Source: Myxococcales bacterium
GTDB taxonomy: Bacteria > Myxococcota > Polyangia > Nannocystales > Nannocystaceae
DNA length: 64,000 nucleotides
Assembly: GCA_016793465.1 (NCBI GenBank)
Contig: JAEUJW010000052.1
Coordinates: forward strand, 1-64,000
Reading direction: 5' to 3'
Part shown: piece by piece, positions 34,463 through 44,816 of the stretch
Layout: the number at the start of each line of letters is the position of its first letter
Numbering within the stretch: the first letter of the stretch is position 1
Translations under genes and position numbers: made by a program
The notes under the pieces: model-generated
What the model was told of the DNA's origin: nothing
Seen by the model: only the letters and a program-made list of their open reading frames with translations
The model's database searches: none

Positions 34463-35689
34463 ATGCGTCACTACCCGCTCGCCTGGCTTACCGCGCTCGT
34501 CCTCGGCGTCGCTTGCGGCGACAGCACCGCCACCACCGCGAACGCCACCGCCGGTCCGACCACCACCAACGCCACGCCCGCCGACACCGACACCTGCACC
34601 GTCGGCAGCGAGGGCTGCGCATGCACGCCCGGGGGCGGCTGCGACCCCGGACTGACGTGCCTGAGCGAGCTCTGCGTCGACGCCGACGGCACCTCCGGAG
34701 ATCCCCCCACGACCACCGACGGCTCGGCCTCGAACTCGCAGGGCACCTCCGGCGACCCCGACACCACCACACCCGTGACCTCGAGCAGCCCCGCGACGTC
34801 GTCCGCCCCCGAGACGTCCGCCGGCAGCGACGACACCGGCGCGCCCAAGCTCGACGTCGGCGTGGACACCACCACCGGCGCGCCCGCCGAGGGCTGCCGC
34901 AAGATCGACGTGCTGTTCGTGCTCGACGGCTCGGGCTCGATGGCCCAGGAGCGCAACGCCCTCGCCGCCGTCGACGCCTTCGGCGACATCGTCGACACCC
35001 TCTCCGGCCTCGGCGACGGCGACATCGACTACCGCATCGCCGTCACCACCGACAACGACGACGGCTACATCACCCCCGGCTGCTGGCAGGAGCCCGACGA
35101 CTGGGTCGCCTCCGTCGGCCACACCCCCGCCGAGGTCGCCGACGCCTTCAACTGCGCCGTGTCGTCGTTCGGCACCAACACCTTCGAGGCCGCCATCGGC
35201 TGCGAGCACGCCCTCACCAGCGCCGTCGACCTCCTCGACGGCGACGGCTCCGGGTTCGTCCGCGACGACGCCCTGCTCGTGCTCGTGCTCGTCACCGACG
35301 TCGACGACTACGGCGCCTACGACCAGCAGGGCGGCAACCAGTGCGGCCTCGGCTGCGCCACCAAGCCGACCGACCTCGCCATCCTCCACCAGAAGCTGCT
35401 GGCGGTGAAGAACGGCGAGCCCGACGGCCTCGCCGCCATCGTCGTCGCCGGCGACCCGGGCGTGAACGGCGGCATGAACTTCTGCGGCCAGCCCGGCTCG
35501 TGCGGCTGCGACCAGCTCGACTGCGCCGCCTTCCACGCCGACCGCCTCTACCAGTTCACCGACCTGCTCGGGCAGAACGGCGTGGCCGCCGACATCTGCG
35601 GCGGCGCCAACGCGGTCCCGACCGCCGTCGACGAGGCGCTCAACACCAAGATCGACCTCGCCTGCATGGTGTTCGAACCGCCGCAGTGA
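34463..35689 (+). CDS. VWA-domain lipoprotein
   Basis: A 408-residue lipoprotein with signal WLTALVLGVACGDS (lipobox GVAC). A small Cys cluster follows (EGCACTPGGGCDPGLTC), then a Ser/Thr tether to about residue 140. The von Willebrand factor A domain has an intact metal site: VLFVLDGSGSMAQERNALAA (DxSxS), then the downstream Thr/Asp region LVLVLVTDVDDYGAYDQQGG. Extra disulfides are likely from CGLGCATKP and NFCGQPGSCGCDQLDC. VWA domains bind protein ligands through a Mg ion. The protein is probably on the outer surface. Confidence 0.8.
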   Translation: MRHYPLAWLTALVLGVACGDSTATTANATAGPTTTNATPADTDTCTVGSEGCACTPGGGCDPGLTCLSELCVDADGTSGDPPTTTDGSASNSQGTSGDPDTTTPVTSSSPATSSAPETSAGSDDTGAPKLDVGVDTTTGAPAEGCRKIDVLFVLDGSGSMAQERNALAAVDAFGDIVDTLSGLGDGDIDYRIAVTTDNDDGYITPGCWQEPDDWVASVGHTPAEVADAFNCAVSSFGTNTFEAAIGCEHALTSAVDLLDGDGSGFVRDDALLVLVLVTDVDDYGAYDQQGGNQCGLGCATKPTDLAILHQKLLAVKNGEPDGLAAIVVAGDPGVNGGMNFCGQPGSCGCDQLDCAAFHADRLYQFTDLLGQNGVAADICGGANAVPTAVDEALNTKIDLACMVFEPPQ

Positions 35690-35761
35690 ACCCGCGCCCG
35701 CGGACGGACACGCCCGCCCCGCCGAGCGCCTGTGCGCGGCGAATCGTGCCACCCTCGCGGC

Positions 35762-36625
35762 ATGACGGCCCCGTCCGCCCCGCTCCCGGTGTTCTACGAC
35801 CCGCGGCAGCACACCGACGCCAACGTCTCGCTGAGCCCCAGCGCCGGCAAGCCCGCCCAGGTCATGGCCCACTGGCAGCGCACCGGCATCCCCCTCGTGC
35901 GCATGCCCGTCACCCCGCTGACCGCGGACCAGCTGGCCCTCGCCCACGACCGCGCCTACGTCGACGACGTGCTGGCCTGCCGCCGCAACAACGGCTTCGG
36001 CAACCGCGTGCCCGAGGTCGCCGCCACCCTCCCGTGGACCACCGGCTCGCTCGCCAGCGCCGCCACGCACGTCGCCCGCCGCGGCGGCGTCGCCGTGTCC
36101 CCGACGTCCGGCTTTCACCACGCCCGCCACGCCAGCGGCGGCGGCTTCTGCACGTTCAACGGCCTCATGGTCGCCGCCCGCCTGCTGCAGACGCAGGGCC
36201 TCGCCCGCGCGATCGGCATCCTCGACATCGACGTCCACTACGGCGACGGCACCGACGCGATCCTCCGCAAGCTCGGCCTCGGCGACATCCACCACTGGAC
36301 GATCGGCGCCCACTACCACGCGCCCTCGCAGGCCGACGACTTCCTGGCCGCCCTGCCCGGCGTGCTCGCCGGCTTCGACGCCTGCGACGTCGTGCTCTAC
36401 CAGGCCGGCGCCGACCCCTTCATCGAGGACCCCCTCGGCGGCCTCCTCACCTACGAGCAGCTGCGCGAGCGCGACCGCCTGGTGTTCCGTCACTTCGCCC
36501 GCACGCGGGTCCCGCTGGTCTGGAACCTCGCCGGCGGCTACACCCGCGACGCCGAGGGCACCATCGCCCCGGTCCTGAAGATCCACGAGGCCACCCTGCA
36601 GGAGTGCCACGCCGCCTACGCGTGA
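35762..36625 (+). CDS. Histone deacetylase-family (HDAC-like) amidohydrolase
   Basis: A 287-residue zinc amidohydrolase of the arginase/deacetylase fold. It carries LSPSAGKPAQVMAHW and the early THVARRGGVAVSPTSGFHHA with the catalytic His pair. Zinc ligands are in GILDIDVHYGDGTDAI (Asp and His) and VLYQAGADPFIEDPLGG (Asp). The glycine-tyrosine NLAGGYTRD corresponds to the active-site Tyr. In bacteria such enzymes remove acetyl groups from polyamines, acetoin-related substrates or proteins; the substrate cannot be told here. The ATG is directly preceded by a CACCCT box six bases away, a near match to the leaderless pattern. Confidence 0.88.
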   Translation: MTAPSAPLPVFYDPRQHTDANVSLSPSAGKPAQVMAHWQRTGIPLVRMPVTPLTADQLALAHDRAYVDDVLACRRNNGFGNRVPEVAATLPWTTGSLASAATHVARRGGVAVSPTSGFHHARHASGGGFCTFNGLMVAARLLQTQGLARAIGILDIDVHYGDGTDAILRKLGLGDIHHWTIGAHYHAPSQADDFLAALPGVLAGFDACDVVLYQAGADPFIEDPLGGLLTYEQLRERDRLVFRHFARTRVPLVWNLAGGYTRDAEGTIAPVLKIHEATLQECHAAYA

Positions 36626-36855
36626 CGCCCGGCGGATCCCCATGCACACCAGCGTCGCGTCGATGCACGCGCCCTTGCAGCTCTCGCACGCGTCGCTCGC
36701 CTGCTCGCCTGCTCGCCTGCTCGCACGCGTCGCTCGCCGCCCAGGCGACGGCCTCCTGCTCGCGCTTCGACGCGGCCGCACCGGCTCGGCCGCCGCGCGC
36801 GCCCGCGGCGCCGCCCGGTCCGATCGGCGCCCGGTCGCGACCTGCGCCCCCGTGA

Positions 36856-36861
36856 TACCCT
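36856..36861 (+). promoter_or_regulatory. -10-like TACCCT box, leaderless start
   Basis: TACCCT, eight bases, then the ATG at 36870; it decides against starts further upstream. Confidence 0.45.
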
Positions 36862-36869
36862 GCGAGGCC

Positions 36870-37694
36870 ATGTCCCTCGTCGCGCCGTGCCTCGCCCTCG
36901 TCCTGGCGCTGTCGCCCGGCGACGCCCCCCTCGTCGCCGTGTCCACCGCCGACATGACCGAGTTCGACGCCGCCGTCGCCGCCGGTCAGACGTTCTTCGA
37001 CGCCGGCGAGTACCTCTCGGCCGCGCGCACCTGGACCGTCGTCGCCCGCAAGCTCCCGCCGACACCCGAGCAGCGCGGCAACCTCGTCGCCGTGCACACC
37101 CACGTCGCCGACGCCTACGACCGCGCCACCGCGCTCGACGCCGACCCCGCCCTCGCGCGCGAGGCCCTCGGGATCCTCGACGAACAGGACGCCCGCTTCA
37201 CCGCCGCCTACCCCGACGACCCGCGCCCGCCCCGCGTCGCCGCCGTCCGCGAGCGCCTGCAGGGCCGCCTCGACGCCGGCGAGTCCGCCGTCGCCCCGCT
37301 CGAGCCCATCGACGTGACCTGGACCGAGCGCCCCGCCGTGCGCCCCTGGCGGCCCATGCTGCTCGGCGGCAGCGTCGCCCTCGCCGGCGGCGTCGCCATG
37401 TCGGTCGTGCTCGCCGTCGGCCTCGTGCGCGCCAAACACTACGAGAACGGCCTCCAGGGCGCCGCCCTCGGCTGCCAGGTCGAGGGCTCCGACGGCGCCT
37501 GCGGCGACTACTACGGCGCCTACCGCACCGCCAGCGCCATGACCGCGACCGGCCTCATCCTCGCCCCCGCCCTCCTCGGCACCGGCGCCGCCCTCCTCAT
37601 CGTCGCCGCCAGGCGCAAGCGCGCCGCCCAGCCCGGCTTCACCCCCGTGTTCGCCCGCGGCCTCTACGGCCTCGCGTGGGAGCGCCGCTTCTGA
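36870..37694 (+). CDS. Secreted/membrane protein with TPR-like helices and two TM segments
   Basis: A 274-residue protein with signal MSLVAPCLALVLALSPGDAP. Residues 30-125 are paired helices of tetratricopeptide character (FDAAVAAGQTFFDAGEYLSA, HVADAYDRATALDADPALAR). Two membrane helices follow at about 160-185 (MLLGGSVALAGGVAMSVVLA) and 225-250 (TGLILAPALLGTGAALLIVA), with a Cys-containing loop between (LGCQVEGSDGACGDYYGAY). The C-terminal tail is basic. This is a common myxobacterial layout of unknown function, possibly a scaffold in the envelope. The 245 bases ahead of it carry short CTGCTCGC repeats near 36700-36735. Confidence 0.65.
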   Translation: MSLVAPCLALVLALSPGDAPLVAVSTADMTEFDAAVAAGQTFFDAGEYLSAARTWTVVARKLPPTPEQRGNLVAVHTHVADAYDRATALDADPALAREALGILDEQDARFTAAYPDDPRPPRVAAVRERLQGRLDAGESAVAPLEPIDVTWTERPAVRPWRPMLLGGSVALAGGVAMSVVLAVGLVRAKHYENGLQGAALGCQVEGSDGACGDYYGAYRTASAMTATGLILAPALLGTGAALLIVAARRKRAAQPGFTPVFARGLYGLAWERRF

Positions 37695-37869
37695 CCTGAA
37701 GCGGCGCCCACAGCCTCGCGCCGCCCTGCTCGCCGCGACGGGCGGAGCCTCGTCGGGCGGAGCCGCGTCGGGCGTCGCTCACCGTCGACCTGCACGCACG
37801 CGCCGACCCGCACGCGTCGCGGCAGCCCCTGCAGCGCTGCGCGCGGGTCGAGGCCTCGCGGCGACCGGC
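37695..37869. other. Gap between convergent genes
   Basis: About 175 bases with a 16-base near-repeat (GGCGGAGCCTCGTCGG then GGCGGAGCCGCGTCGG around 37740-37771). No clear terminator hairpin with a T-run is visible. Confidence 0.3.
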
Positions 37870-38572
37870 TCACGGTCGCTCGGCGCCCCCCGCGAGCAGC
37901 CCCTCGAGCTGCCCGCGCGCGTAGTTGCGGTACGACATCCGCGTGCCGCGGCGGTGGTCGACGACGCTGTCGCTCTGGACCTGGACGGTGCGGATCTTGT
38001 CGCCGCGCATGCCCGAGCCGGCCTGCTGCTTGCGCCGCGACACCCGGTCGAGCGCCGCCTCCTCCTCGGCGGCCTGGGCCATGCGGGCCTGCAGCAGCGC
38101 CAGCGCCGTCTGACGATTGACGTGCTGGCTGCGCCCGCCGTCGACGCGGACCACCTGACCCGTCGGCTTGTGCCGCAGCACCACCGCCGTCGACGTCTTG
38201 TTGCGGTGCTGCCCGCCCGGCCCGGTCCCGCGGACGAACTTCTCCTCGAGGTCCGCCCGCGCCAGCGACACCTCGGCCGCCTTCGCCGGCTCGAGCACCA
38301 CGACCGTCACCGTGCTCGAGTGGACCCGCCCCCGCTTCTCGGTCGGCGGCACCCGCTGCCAGCGGTGCCCGCCCGCCTCGTGTTTGAACCACGCCCACGC
38401 GCCCTCGCCCGCGACCTGGCAGTAGACCAGCCCCGGCCGCTCGTCGATCACCTCGAGGTCAAAGATGCTCCCGCACCGCGAGCTTCTTATAGATGCCGAG
38501 CTGCTCGTACACCAGCAGCTTGGCGTCGTCGCCGCCCTCGGCGGCCCGGATCTCCACGATCAACGTCTCCAT
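37870..38572 (-). CDS. Short RF1-type peptide chain release factor with probable programmed +1 frameshift
   Basis: The reading frame starts at ATG 38572 with METLIVEIRAAEGGDDAKLL and meets TGA at 38461-38459 after 37 codons. It resumes one base over as DLEVIDERPGLVYCQVAG. Joined by skipping base 38461, it makes a 233-residue class-I release factor without the usual N-terminal helical domain. The peptidyl-tRNA hydrolysis motif is GTGPGGQHRNKTSTAVV. The stop-codon recognition site reads RWQRVPPTEKRGR, an RF1-type P-x-T rather than the SPF of RF2. The join is CTT-TGA-C preceded by GGGAG and three bases, the same architecture as the prfB frameshift of RF2. A good Shine-Dalgarno (GAGAAGGA) precedes the ATG. 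It may be a rescue or specialised release factor. Confidence 0.8.
38458..38472 (-). promoter_or_regulatory. prfB-like +1 frameshift site (GGGAG-CAT-CTT-TGA-C)
   Basis: An internal Shine-Dalgarno-like GGGAG lies three bases before CTT, directly followed by TGA C. CTT is a codon hardly used elsewhere in this G/C3-saturated window. Confidence 0.7.
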
Positions 38573-39417
38573 GGTCCTTCTCCCGCAGGTCCCCGCTGCC
38601 AATTAATAAAAGTTATCGACGTACCTGTCCCCGGGGACATCTGCAGAGTCCAGGACAGCCACGCCGCCCAGGTTCTTAATAATTATGAATAACTATTAAA
38701 AACCCGGCGCATTCACGCGTCGCCGAACACGACGCGGCGACGCTTCACCGCGCCCGGAGCCCGCCACGCGGCCTCCAGACCCGATCCACGCGCATCTACG
38801 CGGACGTCGACGCGGTCAACCGTGCCACGACGGCAACCGCCCGCGGGGCGCGTCGACGATGTGCTGCGAGACCTGCATGACGGCCGCCAGTGTACACGAG
38901 CCCCGCGCCCTCGCAACAACTATCACCGCGGACCTCGCGCGCGCGGACTCGCAGCACGCGCTCACCTCCCACCGCCGCGTCGCCGCGAACGCGTCGCCGC
39001 CACGCACGACCCGGGGCCCGCGGACGCGTCGCCGCGACCCACGAACCGGGGCCCGCGGACGCGTCGCCGCGACCCACGAACCGGGGCCCGCGGACGCGTC
39101 GCCGCGACCCACGAACCGGGGCCCGCGGACGCGTCGCCGCGACCCACGAACCGGGGCCCGCGGCCACGCCCGACGCACGCATCCGCGTCGCCGCCCGGCC
39201 ACGCCCGGCGCACACATCCGCGTCGCCGCCCGGCGGCCCGACGCTCGCCTCGGCGCTCGCACCACCCTCCGCACCTGCCTGTCCCCGTCGCCCTACGCCC
39301 CGCCTCCGCGCGCCCGGCGAGCGCGCACCTCCCCGGTTTACGTCCGCTTTACCGCCAGCTCATCGAGCTTTTGCGCGGCCCGTTCAAGCGACCTCGCGGC
39401 CCCGCGTCGAAGAGGCC
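38573..39417. other. 845-bp non-coding region with AT-rich patch and minisatellite
   Basis: This lies between the divergent release factor and Spy-like genes. It holds an AT-rich patch at about 38600-38702 (AATTAATAAAAG and TTAATAATTATGAATAAC), rare in this genome and the likely promoter zone of the release factor. A perfect 14-bp palindrome TGTCCCCGGGGACA sits at 38626-38639, and a 35-bp tandem repeat follows from 38991. I see no convincing gene in it. Confidence 0.5.
38991..39165. repeat. 35-bp tandem repeat, five copies
   Basis: Copies start at 38991, 39026, 39061, 39096 and 39131. The unit reads GCGTCGCCGCGACCCACGAA followed by CCGGGGCCCGCGGAC. The first copy is diverged, the next three are identical, and the last differs only at its final bases. 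A second, looser repeat of similar length (ATCCGCGTCGCCGCCCGG...) follows at about 39180-39235. As 35 is not a multiple of three, it is not a peptide repeat. Confidence 0.85.
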
Positions 39418-39894
39418 ATGCACACCTTGACCACCCGCATCGCCCTCGCCCTCGCCGCCTTCGGCTTCTCGTCCGTCCTCGCCGCCGGCGAGGCCCACGC
39501 CGCGCCCGCCGGCAAGCGCGAGGTCCAGGCCGGCAAGCACGACCGCCTGTGCGCCGAGCTCGCCTGCACCGCCGACCAGAAGGCCAAGATCGCCGAGATC
39601 CGCGAGACCAACGCCCCCCGGATCAAGGCCGCCAAGGCGAGCCTCCGCGGCCTGCGCGAGCAGGTGAAGGCCGAGTGGCACAAGCCCCGCCCCGACGCCC
39701 GCGCCCTCGAGCGCCTCGACGCCCAGATCGACGCCGAGCAGGACAAGGTCCAGGACATGAAACGCGCCGCTCGCCTCGAGATCCACGCGCTCCTCACCCC
39801 CGAGCAGCGCAGCAAGTTCAACTCGAAGCTCGAGCGCGGCCGCGGCGAGCGCGGCCGCGGCGAGCGCGGCCGCGGCAAGCGCGGCCCGAAGTAA
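39418..39894 (+). CDS. Spy/CpxP-like periplasmic protein
   Basis: A 158-residue exported protein with signal peptide MHTLTTRIALALAAFGFSSV ending AHA. The mature part is helical and has two elements of the LTxxQ family: CTADQKAKIAEIRETNAPR and LLTPEQRSKFNSKLERG. The middle (LREQVKAEWHK, LDAQIDAEQDKVQDMKRAAR) fits the curved helical dimer of Spy chaperones. The tail is a repeat of Arg-Gly-(Glu/Lys) rich in charge. The role would be periplasmic protein quality control or metal response. An AAGAGG ribosome-binding site lies just before the ATG. A strong hairpin follows the stop. Confidence 0.75.
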   Translation: MHTLTTRIALALAAFGFSSVLAAGEAHAAPAGKREVQAGKHDRLCAELACTADQKAKIAEIRETNAPRIKAAKASLRGLREQVKAEWHKPRPDARALERLDAQIDAEQDKVQDMKRAARLEIHALLTPEQRSKFNSKLERGRGERGRGERGRGKRGPK

Positions 39895-39918
39895 CCCTGG
39901 CTTCCCCTGCGCGTGAAC

Positions 39919-39953
39919 AGGCGGCCCGCCCGGAGCTCCCGGACGGGCCGCCT
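39919..39953. terminator. Bidirectional terminator hairpin
   Basis: A long inverted repeat, AGGCGGCCCG-c-CCGG to CCGG-a-CGGGCCGCCT, sits between the convergent Spy-like and aconitase genes, followed by GTGTTTA. The stem is strong and the T-tract weak. Confidence 0.7.
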
Positions 39954-39976
39954 GTGTTTATCCATGCTCGCCGCGA

Positions 39977-42679
<2,703 letters not shown>

Positions 42680-42804
42680 CGGGCGGGTTCTTTTAGGGAA
42701 AGAGGGCGGCGCAGCTTAACAGAAACGGGCCGCGCGCGCGATATTTGCGTGAACGCCGCAAGGCCCCCCAGGACCCTTCTTGTGGACGTTTGCGCAAGAT
42801 CGCC

Positions 42805-42810
42805 TATGTT
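42805..42810 (+). promoter_or_regulatory. -10-like TATGTT box, leaderless start
   Basis: TATGTT, nine bases, then the ATG at 42820. Confidence 0.5.
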
Positions 42811-42819
42811 CGCCGCACC

Positions 42820-43359
42820 ATGGCCGAAAAACCCTTCCTGACCGACATCAAGACCCTCCGGGCCCGCGCCCGCCAGCACATCGAGCAGGGCGCCGTGACC
42901 CCCGGCTACACCGGGGACCGCGAGACGATCATCCGCCTGCTCAACGAGGCGCTCGCCACCGAGACCGTCTGCGTGCTGCGATACAAGCGCCACTACTTCA
43001 TGGCCACGGGCATCCACGCCGACGCCGTGGCCGCCGAGTTCCTGCAGCACGCCAACGAGGAGCAGGGCCACGCCGACGAGCTGGCCGCCCGCATCGTCCA
43101 GCTCGGCGGGGCGCCGAACCTCGACCCCGACGGCCTGACCAGCCGCAGCCACGCCGAGTACGTCGAGGGCGAGACCCTGCGCGACATGCTCACCGAAGAT
43201 CTCATCGCCGAGCGCATCGCCATCGACAGCTACCGCGAGATGATCAACTACATCGGCGCGGACGACCCCACCACCCGGCGCATGCTCGAGGGTATCCTCG
43301 CGGTGGAGGAGGAGCACGCCGACGACCTGCAGTCGCTCCTCGACAACAAGCACACCTGA
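42820..43359 (+). CDS. Ferritin-like/bacterioferritin-family protein
   Basis: A 179-residue four-helix protein. Diiron-type ligands are spread as expected: ALATETVCVLRYKRHYFMAT (Glu, Tyr), EFLQHANEEQGHADELAARI (Glu, His), TEDLIAERIAIDSYREM (Glu, Tyr), and GILAVEEEHADDLQSLLDN (Glu, His). Length is slightly above that of bacterioferritin. Iron storage or oxidation under peroxide stress is the family role. It is followed after seven bases by a methionine-sulfoxide reductase gene, so the two form a likely oxidative-stress operon beside aconitase, an oxidant-sensitive enzyme. Confidence 0.85.
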   Translation: MAEKPFLTDIKTLRARARQHIEQGAVTPGYTGDRETIIRLLNEALATETVCVLRYKRHYFMATGIHADAVAAEFLQHANEEQGHADELAARIVQLGGAPNLDPDGLTSRSHAEYVEGETLRDMLTEDLIAERIAIDSYREMINYIGADDPTTRRMLEGILAVEEEHADDLQSLLDNKHT

Positions 43360-43366
43360 GCCGCCC

Positions 43367-43852
43367 ATGCACACCCTCGAGATCCCCGCGGACGCCGACC
43401 GGGCCGAGATCTACCGCGAGCTCCTGCCGAGCCTGCGCTCGCTGGTCGCCGACGAACCCGACCTGATCGCCAACCTGGCCAACCTGTCCGCCGCCCTCTA
43501 CCAGGCGATCCCCGGGGTCTCGTGGGTCGGCTTCTACCGCCAGATCGGCGACGAGCTGGTGCTCGGCCCGTTCCAGGGCAAGCTCGCGTGCACCCGCATC
43601 GCCCGCGGCCGCGGCGTGTGCGGGGCGGCGGCCGAGCGGGCCGCCACCGTGGTCGTCGCCGACGTCGAGGCCTTCCCCGGCCACATCGCCTGCGACGCCG
43701 CCTCGCGCAGCGAGATCGTCGTGCCCGTGCTCCGCGACGGCCGCGTGCTCGCCGTCCTCGACGTCGACAGCGACCGCCTGGCGAACTTCGACGCGGTCGA
43801 TGCCGAGCACCTCGCCCAGGTGGCCGCCCTGGCGGCCGCGCTGGCCTGGTGA
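43367..43852 (+). CDS. msrC: Free methionine-(R)-sulfoxide reductase (GAF-type)
   Basis: A 161-residue GAF-fold enzyme that reduces free methionine-R-sulfoxide in the cytoplasm, using thiol relay cysteines. The signature is intact: VSWVGFYRQIGDELVLGPFQ, GKLACTRIARGRGVCG (two Cys), and VVVADVEAFPGHIACDAASR with the catalytic Cys, followed by EIVVPVLRDGRVLAVLDVDS. Length matches the YebR/fRMsr family. It sits seven bases after the ferritin-like gene and is probably translated from the same message. Confidence 0.9.
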   Translation: MHTLEIPADADRAEIYRELLPSLRSLVADEPDLIANLANLSAALYQAIPGVSWVGFYRQIGDELVLGPFQGKLACTRIARGRGVCGAAAERAATVVVADVEAFPGHIACDAASRSEIVVPVLRDGRVLAVLDVDSDRLANFDAVDAEHLAQVAALAAALAW

Positions 43853-43874
43853 GCCCCTCGGGCGGCGCGCCTGA

Positions 43875-43880
43875 TACTCT
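43875..43880 (+). promoter_or_regulatory. -10-like TACTCT box, leaderless start
   Basis: TACTCT, eight bases, then the ATG at 43889. Confidence 0.5.
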
Positions 43881-43888
43881 TGCGGCGA

Positions 43889-44794
43889 ATGATCATCGTC
43901 ACGGGCACCAAGCGGTCCGGCACGTCGATGTGGATGCAGATCCTCATCGCCGCCGGCTTCCCGATCATCGGCGAGGCGTTCCCGATGCGCTGGGAGCAGA
44001 CGATCAAGGCCGCCAACCCCGAGGGCTTCTACGAGTCGCACCTGCGCCGCGGGATCTACTACCGCACCAACCCCCACCCCAAGACCGGCGCCTACCTGTT
44101 CCCCGAGCAGGTCCAGCACCACGCGGTCAAGGTGTTCATCCCCGGCCTCATCCGCAGCGACCGCGCCTTCATCGGCAAGGTCGTCGCCAGCGTCCGCGAG
44201 TGGCGCGAGTACGAGTCGTCGATCGCCCGCCTCTACGCCATCGAGGACGCGTCGCGCCGCGCCGAGGGCAAGGGCGAGCTCGTGCCCGACGAACGCATGC
44301 CCGGCGCGCTCGAGTGGTGGTCCGACAACTTCATGCTGGTCCGCGACATCGCCGTGCGCCGCTACCCCGTGCACGTGCAGTCCTACGAGGGCCTGTTGAA
44401 CGAGCCGGAGCGGGTCATCCGCGACGTCCTCAAGTGGATCGGCCGCGGCGAGCCCGAGCCCGCCGTCGCCGCCGTGAAGCCCCACCACCAGACCCAGAAG
44501 CGCCCGACCTCGACCACGGTCGAGCCCGCGGTCGAGCAGGTGTTCGACGACTTCTACGCCGCCCTCCACGCCGGCAAGGGCCTCGAGGCCTCGCTGCTGC
44601 AGAAGCTTAACGAGACCAACGAGCTGCTGGCCCCCCGCATCCACGCCGTGCAGATGCGCCTGCGCGAGCAGGGCCGCCGCCGCGCCGCCCTGCGGGCCAA
44701 GCTCCGCCGCGAGCAGCTCGAGGCCGGCAAGCCCGCGCCCGAGTCGGCCGAGGCCACCTCGCACGACGACGACGACGAGCTCGAGCCCACCTGA
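43889..44794 (+). CDS. Sulfotransferase-family P-loop protein
   Basis: A 301-residue cytosolic protein. The N-terminus MIIVTGTKRSGTSMWMQIL is a sulfotransferase-type phosphosulfate-binding loop rather than a classic Walker A. The 3'-phosphate side is suggested by FIGKVVASVREWREYESSI and YPVHVQSYEGLLNEPERVIR. The last 70 residues form a long charged helix (RLREQGRRRAALRAKLRREQ) ending in an acidic tail, which is unusual for the family. Transfer of sulfate from PAPS to a lipid or sugar is the family reaction; the acceptor is unknown. Confidence 0.75.
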   Translation: MIIVTGTKRSGTSMWMQILIAAGFPIIGEAFPMRWEQTIKAANPEGFYESHLRRGIYYRTNPHPKTGAYLFPEQVQHHAVKVFIPGLIRSDRAFIGKVVASVREWREYESSIARLYAIEDASRRAEGKGELVPDERMPGALEWWSDNFMLVRDIAVRRYPVHVQSYEGLLNEPERVIRDVLKWIGRGEPEPAVAAVKPHHQTQKRPTSTTVEPAVEQVFDDFYAALHAGKGLEASLLQKLNETNELLAPRIHAVQMRLREQGRRRAALRAKLRREQLEAGKPAPESAEATSHDDDDELEPT

Positions 44795-44816
44795 CCCGCG
44801 CCCGCGCCCCGCAGCC

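Noticed and set aside
32890..36855. A 1321-codon plus-strand open frame crossing several genes
   Set aside because: Arg/Pro/His-rich composition, antisense to the Hsp90-like gene, and out of frame with the VWA and HDAC-like genes; a stop-poor shadow.
36642..36869. N-terminal extension of the TPR-like membrane protein
   Set aside because: It would place an Arg/Ala-rich, repeat-derived segment before a clean signal peptide, and the leaderless box points to the ATG at 36870.
37870..38572. RF2 (prfB) itself
   Set aside because: The frameshift looks like that of prfB, but the recognition motif is P-P-T, not SPF, and domain 1 is missing.
38991..39235. CRISPR array
   Set aside because: The 35-bp units abut directly with no spacers and there are no cas genes.
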